Part shown: piece by piece, positions 8,079-15,726 of the stretch
Position numbering within the stretch: the stretch's first letter is position 1
Layout of the letters: each line of letters opens with the position of its first letter
From: a virus
DNA: 57,725 nt
Reading direction: 5' to 3' (one strand)
IMG/VR virus record: IMGVR_UViG_3300044974_001269
Location: 1-57,725 of that record
Made by a program: the position numbers and the translations under genes
The notes under the pieces: model-generated
Databases searched by the model: none
Seen by the model: only the letters and a program-made list of their open reading frames with translations
What the model was told of the DNA's origin: nothing

Positions 8079-9182
8079 ATGCGGTTATTGACAGAAATAG
8101 ATAGGATAAAATCGGTCATGGGGATTTTGAACGAACAAGATGAAGAATCTTCAGCTCCAAAGATGAATCGTAATCTCAAATCTGTTGTTGAAACATTACA
8201 ATTTTTGAAAATCTACGGTGGCAAAATTGAGAAAATGTTGGTTGATATTTCTGACTACGCAAACAATCAAATTATAGATTTTGATTTGATGAATAGAGGA
8301 TTGAGAAAAGTACTTTTGAAAAAAGGTGACAAAAAAAAGAATATTGAAGATTACTTAGGTAAAATTCTAACATCTCTCAAATATAGAGAAAGAGATGGTT
8401 ATGGTGTTGAACCTGAAAGTGAAGATTATGGTTTTGAAATTGAGGAGCCTTCCTTGATACCAAAAAAAGTTTATAAAAAAGAACTTTATGAACTTCAGGT
8501 AGAGTTACTAAAACTACAGGAGTGGTTGAAAAAAACTGGAAAAACTGTAATAGTTGTTTTCGAAGGAAGAGACTCTGCGGGTAAAGGTTCTACAATCAAA
8601 AAATTCACTGAGAACTTGAACCCAAGATATTATAATGTGGTTGCGTTGGGTGTACCAACACCAGAAGATAGAAAAGATTGGTGGAACAGATACAGAAAAC
8701 AAATAAGACCAGGAGTAATCAATCTTTTTGACCGTAGTTGGTATAATAGAGGACTTGTTGAGCCCGTTATGGGATATGGAACGCCTGAAGAATATGCTGA
8801 TTTCATGGAAAATGTTGAGGACTTTGAAAATGATTTAGTTAAAGACGGAGACTATCTTTTCAAATTATGGTTTTCAATTGATAAAGACACTCAAAAAAGA
8901 AGATTTGATATTCGTCAGAAATCACCTTTGAAATATTGGAAATATTCTCCAAACGATGCAAAAATGCAAGACCTTTGGGATAGGTTCACTGAATTCAAAG
9001 AAAAACTTTTTGATAAGACCTCAACGGTAAACAATCCTTGGGTTGTAATTGACTCTGAAGACAAAAGAATATCAGGACTTAACGCAATTAGATACGTTTT
9101 ACAAAACATTCCTTATGAAGGGAAGAATACGAAAGTTTTGGATGTAGAATACCCAGAAGTTTTAGCTGTTTTGAAACCTTAA
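8079..9182 (+). CDS. ppk2: polyphosphate kinase 2 family protein with N-terminal leader
   Basis: 367 aa. Residues ~125-350 are a PPK2 domain: Walker A GRDSAGKG at 163-170, the lid-region segment NPRYYNVVALGVPTPEDR, Walker B-type FDRSWYNRGLVEPVMG at ~217, and SPLKYWKYSP. PPK2 enzymes move phosphate between polyphosphate and nucleotides; the direction here cannot be read from the sequence. Before the catalytic domain lies a ~125-residue extension that starts with a short leader (LLTEIDRIKSVMGILNE, residues 3-19) followed by Gln and an acidic stretch. The leader matches those of several neighbours and ends in LNE, a T4-type prohead protease site. The enzyme may be packaged in the capsid and delivered at infection. 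Confidence 0.9.
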   Translation: MRLLTEIDRIKSVMGILNEQDEESSAPKMNRNLKSVVETLQFLKIYGGKIEKMLVDISDYANNQIIDFDLMNRGLRKVLLKKGDKKKNIEDYLGKILTSLKYRERDGYGVEPESEDYGFEIEEPSLIPKKVYKKELYELQVELLKLQEWLKKTGKTVIVVFEGRDSAGKGSTIKKFTENLNPRYYNVVALGVPTPEDRKDWWNRYRKQIRPGVINLFDRSWYNRGLVEPVMGYGTPEEYADFMENVEDFENDLVKDGDYLFKLWFSIDKDTQKRRFDIRQKSPLKYWKYSPNDAKMQDLWDRFTEFKEKLFDKTSTVNNPWVVIDSEDKRISGLNAIRYVLQNIPYEGKNTKVLDVEYPEVLAVLKP

Positions 9183-9367
9183 TTTTCCTCGTTGAATTGT
9201 TTTGAAGAAATTACAATCCAAATATCCAAAAGGAGATAAACGAGATATTGTTGAATTTCTGAAATTGGATGATTTGTAGAGTAATTTTGTTGGAAAAGCC
9301 AAATTAGAATTTTTACCATACAAAATACTCTCACTGATAGCAAAAGTATACCCGTTAATGTTTTCAT
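9179..9367 (-). CDS. candidate 62-aa membrane protein
   Basis: Convergent to PPK2 (4-base overlap) in a 225-bp gap. It starts MKTLTGILLLSVRVF and contains two hydrophobic stretches (residues ~4-25 and ~43-54). An overlapping frame 5 bases upstream gives a less protein-like sequence. No TATTTAT box lies in the right orientation, so this is only a plausible gene. Confidence 0.35.
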   Translation of the reverse strand: MKTLTGILLLSVRVFCMVKILIWLFQQNYSTNHPISEIQQYLVYLLLDIWIVISSKQFNEEN

Positions 9368-9383
9368 TATCCAAAATTACAAC

Positions 9384-9391
9384 TATTTATT
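9384..9391 (+). promoter_or_regulatory. TATTTAT-box promoter candidate
   Basis: TATTTATT, 15 bp before the ATG at 9407; same spacing as for PPK2 and the 25671 gene. Confidence 0.5.
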
Positions 9392-9406
9392 TACAAAGAC
9401 AACGCC

Positions 9407-10027
9407 ATGGTAAATTTACGAGACTTGATAAAAGAGGCATTGGAAGAACACTTAGATAAATCTCTTATTTTAAAAGAGAATACTGAAATTTCAGAGTCCT
9501 TACAATATCACATTGATAATGATTTAACTCTAACAAATAATATTTTCAGAGTATATTCAAAAAGTTATTTTGACTTGGTAAATGAAGTGAGAAATTTGTG
9601 GAAAGAAGGTAAGATTGAGTTGAATGAGGAGGATACTCTAATGGTTGAATCAGATTTAGGACAAAGAGTTAAAATCCGTGGTGAAATCGTTTATTTGGAT
9701 GCTCCTTACATTGTGGAAGAGGAAGAAGATATTATTGAGGAAGCGGAACACAGAGGTAAAAAAGTAAATTTGAACAAACCCTTCAGAACACCAGGTGGTC
9801 CCAAAAAGTTTGCGGTCTATGTGAAAAGTCCCGGTGGTGGAGTAAAAAAGGTAACATTCGGTGACCCAAATCTTAGAGTCAGAAATAGAAATAAAGTGGC
9901 TGCAAAATCTTTCAGAGCTAGACACAAATGTGACCAAAAAAAAGATAGAACCACAGCGGGTTATTGGTCATGTAATGTAGGAAGATATGCTAAACAACTT
10001 GGTTTGTCCTCAAAAAATTCTTGGTAA
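9407..10027 (+). CDS. phage protein with C-terminal basic Cys domain, possible virion protein
   Basis: 206 aa. The N-terminus (VNLRDLIKEALEEHLDKSL) is a leader-like amphipathic helix with IKE and ISE sites. The middle is acidic. Residues ~115-206 form a compact basic domain: PGGPKKFAVYVKSPGGGVKK, VTFGDPNLRVRNRNK, KSFRARHKCDQKKDRTTAGY, WSCNVGRYAKQLGL. That FGDPN...RARHxCD...YWSC pattern recurs in tailed-phage structural and prohead-associated proteins and is of unknown function (possibly a DUF5872-type family; the name is uncertain). The two Cys and one His could bind a metal. The next gene starts on its stop codon (TAATG). Confidence 0.7.
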   Translation: MVNLRDLIKEALEEHLDKSLILKENTEISESLQYHIDNDLTLTNNIFRVYSKSYFDLVNEVRNLWKEGKIELNEEDTLMVESDLGQRVKIRGEIVYLDAPYIVEEEEDIIEEAEHRGKKVNLNKPFRTPGGPKKFAVYVKSPGGGVKKVTFGDPNLRVRNRNKVAAKSFRARHKCDQKKDRTTAGYWSCNVGRYAKQLGLSSKNSW

Positions 10028-10371
10028 TGGATTTGGAAGTTTTGAAAACATATTTACAGAATTACTTCAACTCTGTTTTGAATACAAGATATAGTAAAAT
10101 TACTGAGGAAAAAGGTATGGGTCCGATAGAGTTTACCCTTTATGACATTATAAAAGGGAGTTACCAACCTCCAATATTTCATATTTTTTTAGATTCAGAA
10201 CCCATGATGAAAAAATCTCACACTAACAGGCCTTGGGCCATTATGTTTATGAGTAATGTGGAAGATGATATTAAAAATTTTATGAAAGCACTTTCTATAA
10301 ATTTCCCAATAAAGATACATTGGAATAAAAGACCAATTTTCAAAAATGCAACCCTATCAGCAGACTATTAA
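10027..10371 (+). CDS. hypothetical protein, 114 aa
   Basis: ATG at 10027 overlaps the previous stop (TAATG), which favours it over the TTG two codons upstream. The protein has N-terminal helices and a mixed alpha/beta body (PPIFHIFLDSEPMMKKSH, RPWAIMFMSNVEDDIKNFMK). No family is recognised. Translationally coupled to the gene before it; it overlaps the next gene by 26 bases. Confidence 0.6.
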   Translation: MDLEVLKTYLQNYFNSVLNTRYSKITEEKGMGPIEFTLYDIIKGSYQPPIFHIFLDSEPMMKKSHTNRPWAIMFMSNVEDDIKNFMKALSINFPIKIHWNKRPIFKNATLSADY

Positions 10372-10609
10372 TGACGGCAAAATTTTACGTACATTTAGTC
10401 CCAATATCGATTCCGAAGAACTGAAATGGCACCAAGATTTGAAGGATAGAAAAGTAACTGTTTTGGAATCCGGTGGATGGTCTTTCCAAATGGATGACAG
10501 TTTGCCAAGCAAATTACAAATTGCCGAACAAATTTTTATTCCAAAATTTGTTTGGCACAGAGTAATAAAAGGTCACTCTGATTTAATTGTTGAAATCGAG
10601 GAATTTTGA
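10346..10609 (+). CDS. small cupin-like protein, 87 aa
   Basis: The pattern ELKWHQDLKDRKVTVLES, WSFQMDDSLP, IFIPKFVWHRVIKG and a final IVEIEEF strand is that of a small cupin-type beta sandwich seen in several tailed phages. Two His (WHQD and WHRV) could be metal ligands. No signal peptide. Last gene of the plus-strand cluster 9407-10609; role unknown. Confidence 0.6.
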   Translation: MQPYQQTINDGKILRTFSPNIDSEELKWHQDLKDRKVTVLESGGWSFQMDDSLPSKLQIAEQIFIPKFVWHRVIKGHSDLIVEIEEF

Positions 10610-11557
10610 TTAGTTGACAGTAGGAGGAGAAATTTCTGAGGTTACTGTTGTTGTCCAAGTCATTTCAGGGATTTCTGATGTTATCCCCTCAGCCACATAG
10701 ACTCTCTGCTCTGGTACATCGACACGACATTTTAATTCCATTCCCCCTAAACACTCTTGATGAACCTTTTCCTGTAGTTCATCACTACACAAATTTTTAT
10801 TTGTATCTTTTGATTTGAATATTTTTCTAACAATTGGAAACAGGTACTCGTCTGCTTCAACATCTAAATAATCGACTCTACTATCTTCAGCATTCCAAAA
10901 ACTCATATCATTTTCACTGAGTGATTTGAAACCTGCAAACTTGTAACCCGTGTATTTGTTTATAAAATAAACTAAAATTCCTTGACGCCAGTATCTTTCG
11001 AAATATTGTTTGTCAGTTTGATAAGTGGTGCACCATCTTGTTGACGCTCCGTATCTCGCAGATGATGCAAATGTGAGAGGTCTAACAATGACCCATTTCT
11101 CATCTTCATATTCTTTTATCACTTGACCTTCTAATTCACGATTCAATTCTTTGATACTTGCTAAGGAGACCGCATTTCTGATGTCCTCAATTGTACTGTA
11201 AGAAGTTACATCATTGTTGTCAATTCTTTTATTTTCCATCAAAGAGACAAAATCTCTCAAAGTTTCGAAATGACTATTTGGATAGAAATCCATCAAGTAC
11301 CTCACGAAATAATTTTGATTTTCACTGAAACCTTTGGTGTTAATACCTAAATTAGTAAGCAAGGTTCTATATTCCATAATCACTTTGGGTACTTGGTCTT
11401 TTGGATATTGCTCATTAATTCTCCATCTTTTACTAAAAATTTTACAGAGTAATGGGAAATATTTGTATGAACTTGTAGGGTCAATAGCTTTGAATACATC
11501 AAACATCGTAACATTGAGTTCCGGATATTGTTTTTTTAATTCATCTAATCGAGACAT
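10610..11557 (-). CDS. YGxxTxWCTT-domain phage protein (copy 1)
   Basis: About 315 aa from ATG 11557 (MSRLDELKKQYPE); in-frame ATG 11596 would add 13 residues. The core at ~185-260 has VIVRPLTFASSARYGASTRWCTT, then YFERYWRQGILVYFINK, FAGFKSL, and FWNAEDSRVD (shown here in pieces). The same order of motifs (Ser/Cys, YGxGTxWCTT, YxxGxLYYIxxK, WxAxD) occurs in the 489-aa protein at 42369-43838, so the two are paralogues around this domain. The conserved Cys-Thr-Thr and aromatic residues suggest an active site, but the function is unknown. It follows tRNA-Ser and a terminator on the same strand. Confidence 0.7.
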   Translation of the reverse strand: MSRLDELKKQYPELNVTMFDVFKAIDPTSSYKYFPLLCKIFSKRWRINEQYPKDQVPKVIMEYRTLLTNLGINTKGFSENQNYFVRYLMDFYPNSHFETLRDFVSLMENKRIDNNDVTSYSTIEDIRNAVSLASIKELNRELEGQVIKEYEDEKWVIVRPLTFASSARYGASTRWCTTYQTDKQYFERYWRQGILVYFINKYTGYKFAGFKSLSENDMSFWNAEDSRVDYLDVEADEYLFPIVRKIFKSKDTNKNLCSDELQEKVHQECLGGMELKCRVDVPEQRVYVAEGITSEIPEMTWTTTVTSEISPPTVN

Positions 11558-11610
11558 AAATGAGTTTTTTTGAAAAATAGTTGAAATAAAATTCATCGTC
11601 AAATAAAAAA

Positions 11611-11633
11611 AAGGTGAGTTATTCACCTTTTTT
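11611..11633. terminator. terminator between tRNA-Ser and minus-strand gene
   Basis: AAGGTGA/TCACCTT stem, T runs on both sides. It lies directly 3' of tRNA-Ser on the minus strand. Confidence 0.7.
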
Positions 11634-11636
11634 CTG

Positions 11637-11724
11637 CGGAAGAGGTAGGATTCGAACCCACGATACGGTCACCCGTATGACTGATTTCAAGTCAGTTGCC
11701 GTACAACCACTTGGCTACTCTTCC
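11637..11724 (-). tRNA. tRNA-Ser(UGA)
   Basis: Acceptor GGAAGAG/CTCTTCC, anticodon loop CTTGAAA (anticodon TGA), long variable arm typical of Ser, canonical T-loop TTCGAAT. The discriminator G is followed by CA, not CCA. Confidence 0.92.
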
Positions 11725-11725
11725 A

Positions 11726-11757
11726 TTTGTTTGATTTATATAAAAATACTATATTTG
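11726..11757 (+). promoter_or_regulatory. host-type promoter (TTTG-N20-TATATTTG)
   Basis: Perfect fit to the Bacteroidota -33/-7 consensus. The -7 box ends 4 bp before the ATG at 11762, so the mRNA would be leaderless or nearly so, or an internal start is used. Confidence 0.5.
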
Positions 11758-11761
11758 TGGA

Positions 11762-12196
11762 ATGAAAACAACATTAATTTCAATTTTTTTGGTTTTGTCC
11801 ATGAACTGTTTTTCACAAACAACGGACTTACTTTATATTCCCAAACAGAAGTCTCTTTTGTTAACTTACAAGAATTGGAGTCCACTAGGATTTTATGTGG
11901 GAGGATATTTTGTTACCAACTTTCCTCAACCTTACATTTATACCACTCCAATATCCATCATCAATCGAGCAGGTATAAACTTAAATTATGATAATAAAAT
12001 TTCTGTTATGGGTGGTTTTTTCATTCAATCATATTCAGACAGTCTTACGCTAAAACCGGATTTGTGGATTAAAATTAACCCTTTGAGAACAATTCTTAAA
12101 ACTGACCGTGGTTTTGATTTTTCTATTGGAATAAATTACATGGAAGAGTTTCGATATGCGATAGGTTTATCAATCCCAATCCGTGGTATTTATTGA
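11762..12196 (+). CDS. exported barrel-like protein, 144 aa
   Basis: Signal peptide at residues ~1-19 (LVLSMNCFSQ). The rest is built of amphipathic beta strands (SPLGFYVGGYFVTN, GINLNYDNKISVMGGFF, FDFSIGINYMEEFRYAIGL), as in small outer-membrane barrels. The Cys in MNCFSQ is not a clear lipobox. Single gene, host-type promoter, divergent from tRNA-Ser. No named family; it could modify the outer membrane during infection. Confidence 0.65.
   Translation: MKTTLISIFLVLSMNCFSQTTDLLYIPKQKSLLLTYKNWSPLGFYVGGYFVTNFPQPYIYTTPISIINRAGINLNYDNKISVMGGFFIQSYSDSLTLKPDLWIKINPLRTILKTDRGFDFSIGINYMEEFRYAIGLSIPIRGIY
12187..12194 (+). promoter_or_regulatory. TATTTAT-box promoter candidate inside preceding gene end
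   Basis: TATTTATT inside the last codons of the upstream gene, 4 bp before the ATG at 12199. It may be chance. Confidence 0.3.
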
Positions 12197-12198
12197 TT

Positions 12199-12948
12199 AT
12201 GGAAGAAGAGGTTCTCAAATACCTTCAAAAAAAATTCAAGGGAAAAACTATTGAATATGAAGGATATGAATACGAATTTTTGGATGTTTATATCGAAGAC
12301 TATCATTTCACCTTTGTAGTAAACACCATTTTACCTGTGAAAGGTGGTGCATACCTTTTGGAAAAAATTTATGAAAACATAGGGGATATTGTTGGAGACT
12401 TTTTTTATTCTATAGGAAAACAGTTTACTATCTCCGTAGATGTTTTAGTTGACGGTAAGGATGTAAAATCTAGTTATCTACCGTGGGAAGACGTGGTAAA
12501 AATATTTGAGTTAGCAAATCTTAATGCAAACACAGACACTTTTTCTATTTCTGATAAAGATTATAAACACAACTTTGAAATAAAAGCCAAGTTTTATCCG
12601 CCAATAAAAATCTCAAGCGCAGTTCAATTTGATGATGGAGTTGGACTTATCGTTTACATAGAAATTATTGAAATAAAAATGGATGGAGATGAAGTAATGC
12701 CAAATTTAGATACCGAAAGAAATGTTGGTGTTTTCAGGGAGATTATCGAAGAATATAATGATTTTCATAACAAGATTGAAAATATAATGTATGATGTTTT
12801 GGAACCTCAATTACAATTTGGTAGTAATGAATCTTTCTATTATAATGCTTACGTCAGATTCAAGAAATATAAGGAAATTCCGTTAGAAACTAAAAGCGGT
12901 TACGTCGGTGATAAAGAAATTTTTGTTCAATTATTTAATTCTCTTTGA
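12199..12948 (+). CDS. hypothetical acidic protein, 249 aa
   Basis: ATG at 12199 preferred over TTG 12193. The protein is acidic and rich in Tyr, Asp, Glu and Lys, with beta-rich segments (YEYEFLDVYIEDYHFTFVV, FTISVDVLVDGKDV, GVGLIVYIEIIEIKM). No signal peptide, membrane segment or known motif. It ends convergently inside the 3' end of the minus-strand gene (18-base overlap). Confidence 0.6.
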   Translation: MEEEVLKYLQKKFKGKTIEYEGYEYEFLDVYIEDYHFTFVVNTILPVKGGAYLLEKIYENIGDIVGDFFYSIGKQFTISVDVLVDGKDVKSSYLPWEDVVKIFELANLNANTDTFSISDKDYKHNFEIKAKFYPPIKISSAVQFDDGVGLIVYIEIIEIKMDGDEVMPNLDTERNVGVFREIIEEYNDFHNKIENIMYDVLEPQLQFGSNESFYYNAYVRFKKYKEIPLETKSGYVGDKEIFVQLFNSL

Positions 12949-13551
12949 TATTTTTCGCAGTACTTCATTCAAAATTTCGGCACTTACTAAAACCAATCCT
13001 GAAGCTACAATTCTTTCAGTTATGTTTTCGGCTGTCTTTTCAAAATCACCCGAGCTCCGAACCAAATTTTGAATATCAAGAATTATTGGAATTAAAAAAG
13101 AATAACTTATTAGTTCTGAAATACTTGTAATAGATAGTTGTAGAGAATTTAAAAAACCTAAGAAAGCTTCTCTTAATTTTAGACCTTTCGTATAAACTTT
13201 CAGAAAAATTTGTTCTAATCCTTCTTCTTTTATTTTGGAATATATCTTTTCAAATAAAGATTTATTGTCGAAATATATGATTGATACAACACCTAATAAT
13301 ATGAGAGCTGCCTGATTTTCATCAACTTTGAACTCATTAGTTCTTATATATTCATCCAAAGGTAACACCAAACCACCCACAGAGGTTCCCCAAGTTGAAA
13401 GTAACTTTAAATTTAATGCAAATTTTCTTTTTACCTTATTAATCAAACTATTGGTGAACGCGTTTAGAATTCTCATGTTTTCCGCAAAAAAACTTTTGTA
13501 TCCCTCGTTCATCAAAATTTTTAGTTGCCCTTCGGTGATTAAAAAATTCAT
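12931..13551 (-). CDS. leader-bearing membrane-associated protein, 206 aa
   Basis: Start chosen at ATG 13551 (MNFLITEGQLKILMNEG); a TTG two codons upstream gives the same frame. Residues 3-15 match the shared leader (FLITEGQLKILMNE). Further on there are two or three hydrophobic helices (~68-92 ALILLGVVSIIYF, ~130-165, ~185-200 ASGLVLVSAEIL). The ATG lies only 3 bp after a TATTTATTG box, so the mRNA would be almost leaderless. By leader and membrane segments it may be a virion protein that acts on the cell envelope. No family recognised. Confidence 0.6.
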   Translation of the reverse strand: MNFLITEGQLKILMNEGYKSFFAENMRILNAFTNSLINKVKRKFALNLKLLSTWGTSVGGLVLPLDEYIRTNEFKVDENQAALILLGVVSIIYFDNKSLFEKIYSKIKEEGLEQIFLKVYTKGLKLREAFLGFLNSLQLSITSISELISYSFLIPIILDIQNLVRSSGDFEKTAENITERIVASGLVLVSAEILNEVLRKISKRIK

Positions 13552-13554
13552 ATT

Positions 13555-13563
13555 CAATAAATA
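13555..13563 (-). promoter_or_regulatory. TATTTAT-box promoter candidate (divergent pair, left)
   Basis: Minus-strand TATTTATTG, 3 bp before ATG 13551. With the plus-strand box at 13569 it fills a 31-bp divergent intergenic gap. Confidence 0.5.
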
Positions 13564-13568
13564 CCTCG

Positions 13569-13580
13569 TATATTTATTTA
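13569..13580 (+). promoter_or_regulatory. TATTTAT-box promoter candidate (divergent pair, right)
   Basis: TATATTTATTTA, 2 bp before the ATG at 13583. Confidence 0.5.
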
Positions 13581-13582
13581 GT

Positions 13583-14185
13583 ATGAGTAAAGGTCTTAAT
13601 CCTGAATTGAATGTTGGTGATAAGGTTGTTTGTTACCACATGGAGGGTGAAATGAGTGTGCCGCCTGGTACAAAGGGTGTTGTTACAAATAAAAGTATTG
13701 ACCCATTTGTGAAGGATGGGTTTTTGTATAAAGTTGAATGGGAAAATGGTTCAAAATTACCTTTACTAACAGATACAGACACTTGGAAAAAACTCGAACA
13801 AGAAATCCGAGAGGAAAAATCTTTTGACCCGATGATGGAATTATTCAAAAAAAACAAATCATTATTCAAACATTTCGATTTGGACTTTTTCAGAGAGTTT
13901 TTATTAAAATTAAGAGAATCAGGGATTACAAATATGTACGGCTCATCACCTCTTATCTATGCGGGAAAAGACCACATTGAAAGATATTATGGTGAAGGAA
14001 AAGAGGACGATGAAAATTTTCAGGAGTTGTTGGATATTGCCGACCAATCAAGGGACAAACTTGTTTCAGGATTAGTTAGTTTTGCAAAGGAACAAAACAT
14101 TGATTTGGAAGACGAAAACAAACTAAACCAATTAGCAAGACAATTTGCAAAAGATATACTTGTTATGTATATCAACACCTTTTAA
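13583..14185 (+). CDS. hypothetical protein with SH3/KOW-like N-terminus
   Basis: 200 aa from ATG 13583, chosen because it follows the TATTTAT box; the open frame extends upstream but only across the opposite gene. Residues ~8-60 look like a small SH3/KOW-type barrel (VGDKVVCYHMEGEMSVPPGT, KGVVTNKS, FLYKVEWENGSKLPLL). The remainder is helical and acidic. No enzyme motif. It ends 4 bases into the convergent thyA gene. Confidence 0.6.
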   Translation: MSKGLNPELNVGDKVVCYHMEGEMSVPPGTKGVVTNKSIDPFVKDGFLYKVEWENGSKLPLLTDTDTWKKLEQEIREEKSFDPMMELFKKNKSLFKHFDLDFFREFLLKLRESGITNMYGSSPLIYAGKDHIERYYGEGKEDDENFQELLDIADQSRDKLVSGLVSFAKEQNIDLEDENKLNQLARQFAKDILVMYINTF

Positions 14186-15339
14186 TTACTCAGTGGTGCT
14201 TTTATTGGTGGGTGTGATTTATAATTGATAAGTTCAATTTGTGAGACATTGATTTTATCCCATAAGATTTTATATCCCTCTTGATATTGATATTCAAAAT
14301 TCAATGAGATTTTGGGTAAAGAGTAAGGTTCTCTTGTTGTTTTTGGTGTTGGTGTCCAATATGGGTTATCGAAATCAACTTTTTCTGATTCATTATATTC
14401 AAAACCTGTTTCGTAGTTGTTTGCAAACCAAATGTGATATCTTTCTTCATAACCTAATTCACGACCAATTTGTTGTTTTGCCTGTTCAATATGGTTCAAA
14501 TATAGATGAACGTCGCCTAAGTTTCCTATTAGTTGGTCAGGGACCATGTTAACTTCCTTAGCGATTAGTGAAAGTAAAAGTCCGTAAGATGCGATATTGA
14601 AAGGTAAACCTAAGAATGTATCCACTGAACGTTGATTCCACATTAAAGAAATTGCTCTTGATGGTGCGTAATCCAAAGGGTCGATATTTTTGATATATCC
14701 CCTTTTTTCATATTCAGCAACCCTCTCTTCAACCGATAGCTCTCTTGTATAAACTTGAAATCCGTAGTGACATGGAGGTAAAACCATTTCATCAAGTTCG
14801 GCGACATTCCACGCAGAAACCATTAGTCTTCTTGAATCAGGATTAGTTTTCAATTGATAGATTAATGTCTGAATTTGGTCATACCAAATCGAACCTCGCC
14901 TATCGTTATCGTGTAAATCCATCCAACCCTGCCATTTTCTCCACTGTTTACCATATATAGGTCCCAATTCACCCCACTTTTTTGCAAATTCATCATTTGT
15001 TTTTATCTCATTGATGAACCATTCTTTTGTTGGAATGTCTTCGTGTCCAACAAAATGATTAGAATAATTTTTATAAGCGTCCCCGTCCCAAATATGACAA
15101 TCATTATCAACAAGATATTTGATATTGGTATCACCACGTAAAAACCATAACAATTCGGTAACCAAAGTTTTCCAAGCCATTTTTTTTGTTGTCAGAAGAG
15201 GAAAACCTTCTTTCATATTGTGTCTAATCGTGTAACCGAAGATAGACTTTGTACCAGTACCGGTTCTGTCCGTCTTTTCTACTCCGTAGTCAATAATATC
15301 TTGTAGAAGTCGTCGATATTGTTTGTCTATATTATTCAC
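14182..15339 (-). CDS. thyA: thymidylate synthase
   Basis: 385 aa, longer than the ~264 aa of E. coli ThyA because of insertions (notably ~75-130 and ~225-245). Motifs: DRTGTGTKSIFG near the N-terminus, ELLWFLRGDTNIKYL, LGPIYGKQWR, catalytic Cys in LPPCHYGFQVY (~190), RSVDTFLGLPFNIASYGLLL and a SHPPIKAP end. The Asn in LPFNIASY marks dUMP rather than dCMP as substrate. It makes dTMP from dUMP and methylene-THF in the cytoplasm for phage DNA synthesis. It is the last gene of a minus-strand operon with three small genes and overlaps the preceding one by 8 bases. Confidence 0.95.
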   Translation of the reverse strand: MNNIDKQYRRLLQDIIDYGVEKTDRTGTGTKSIFGYTIRHNMKEGFPLLTTKKMAWKTLVTELLWFLRGDTNIKYLVDNDCHIWDGDAYKNYSNHFVGHEDIPTKEWFINEIKTNDEFAKKWGELGPIYGKQWRKWQGWMDLHDNDRRGSIWYDQIQTLIYQLKTNPDSRRLMVSAWNVAELDEMVLPPCHYGFQVYTRELSVEERVAEYEKRGYIKNIDPLDYAPSRAISLMWNQRSVDTFLGLPFNIASYGLLLSLIAKEVNMVPDQLIGNLGDVHLYLNHIEQAKQQIGRELGYEERYHIWFANNYETGFEYNESEKVDFDNPYWTPTPKTTREPYSLPKISLNFEYQYQEGYKILWDKINVSQIELINYKSHPPIKAPLSN

Positions 15340-15517
15340 TTTGATAATTTAATCCAGCATGAAGTTTAACGTTATCCATCGAAAGTCTATAAGCCTCCAC
15401 TCTATCCATTTTGGGGTTGAGTTCCAAAATACGTCTTGCATTTTCTAAAACTTCTTCTCTTACTCTTAATTTTTCTGCTTCATGAAGAAGCTCGTCCACA
15501 ATTTCTTCGTTAGTCAT
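15332..15517 (-). CDS. small helical protein upstream of thyA
   Basis: 61 aa from ATG 15517, which overlaps the upstream stop as ATGA; an ATG six codons earlier is possible. All-helical and charged (EEIVDELLHEAEKLRVREEV, LNPKMDRVEAYRLSMDNVK). Unknown function; coupled to thyA by an 8-base overlap. Confidence 0.6.
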   Translation of the reverse strand: MTNEEIVDELLHEAEKLRVREEVLENARRILELNPKMDRVEAYRLSMDNVKLHAGLNYQSE

Positions 15518-15726
15518 TTTTTTTGATTTTTCCATTCTTGAATCATATAGTTTATGTTGTCAGAAAGGTAATCCATTTTGGATAACCATTCGAGAAGCTC
15601 GTCTTGACCATCATATTTTCCCTTTTCATAACATTTCTGCATGGCATCAACTAAACCCTCCTGATTTAATAAGACACTATGAACATTATGTTCACGAATT
15701 AGGTCGATATAATTTTCTTTTGTCAT
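15514..15726 (-). CDS. small hypothetical protein, 70 aa
   Basis: Helical, soluble and charged (ENYIDLIREHNVHSVLLNQE, WLSKMDYLSDNINYMIQEWK). Coupled to both neighbours by ATGA overlaps, which supports it as a real operon member. No family recognised. Confidence 0.6.
   Translation of the reverse strand: MTKENYIDLIREHNVHSVLLNQEGLVDAMQKCYEKGKYDGQDELLEWLSKMDYLSDNINYMIQEWKNQKK

Noticed and set aside
14182-15339. ThyA as a dCMP or base hydroxymethylase
   Set aside because: The LPFNIASY segment has Asn at the substrate-choosing position, as in dUMP thymidylate synthases. The extra length is due to insertions, not a different active site.
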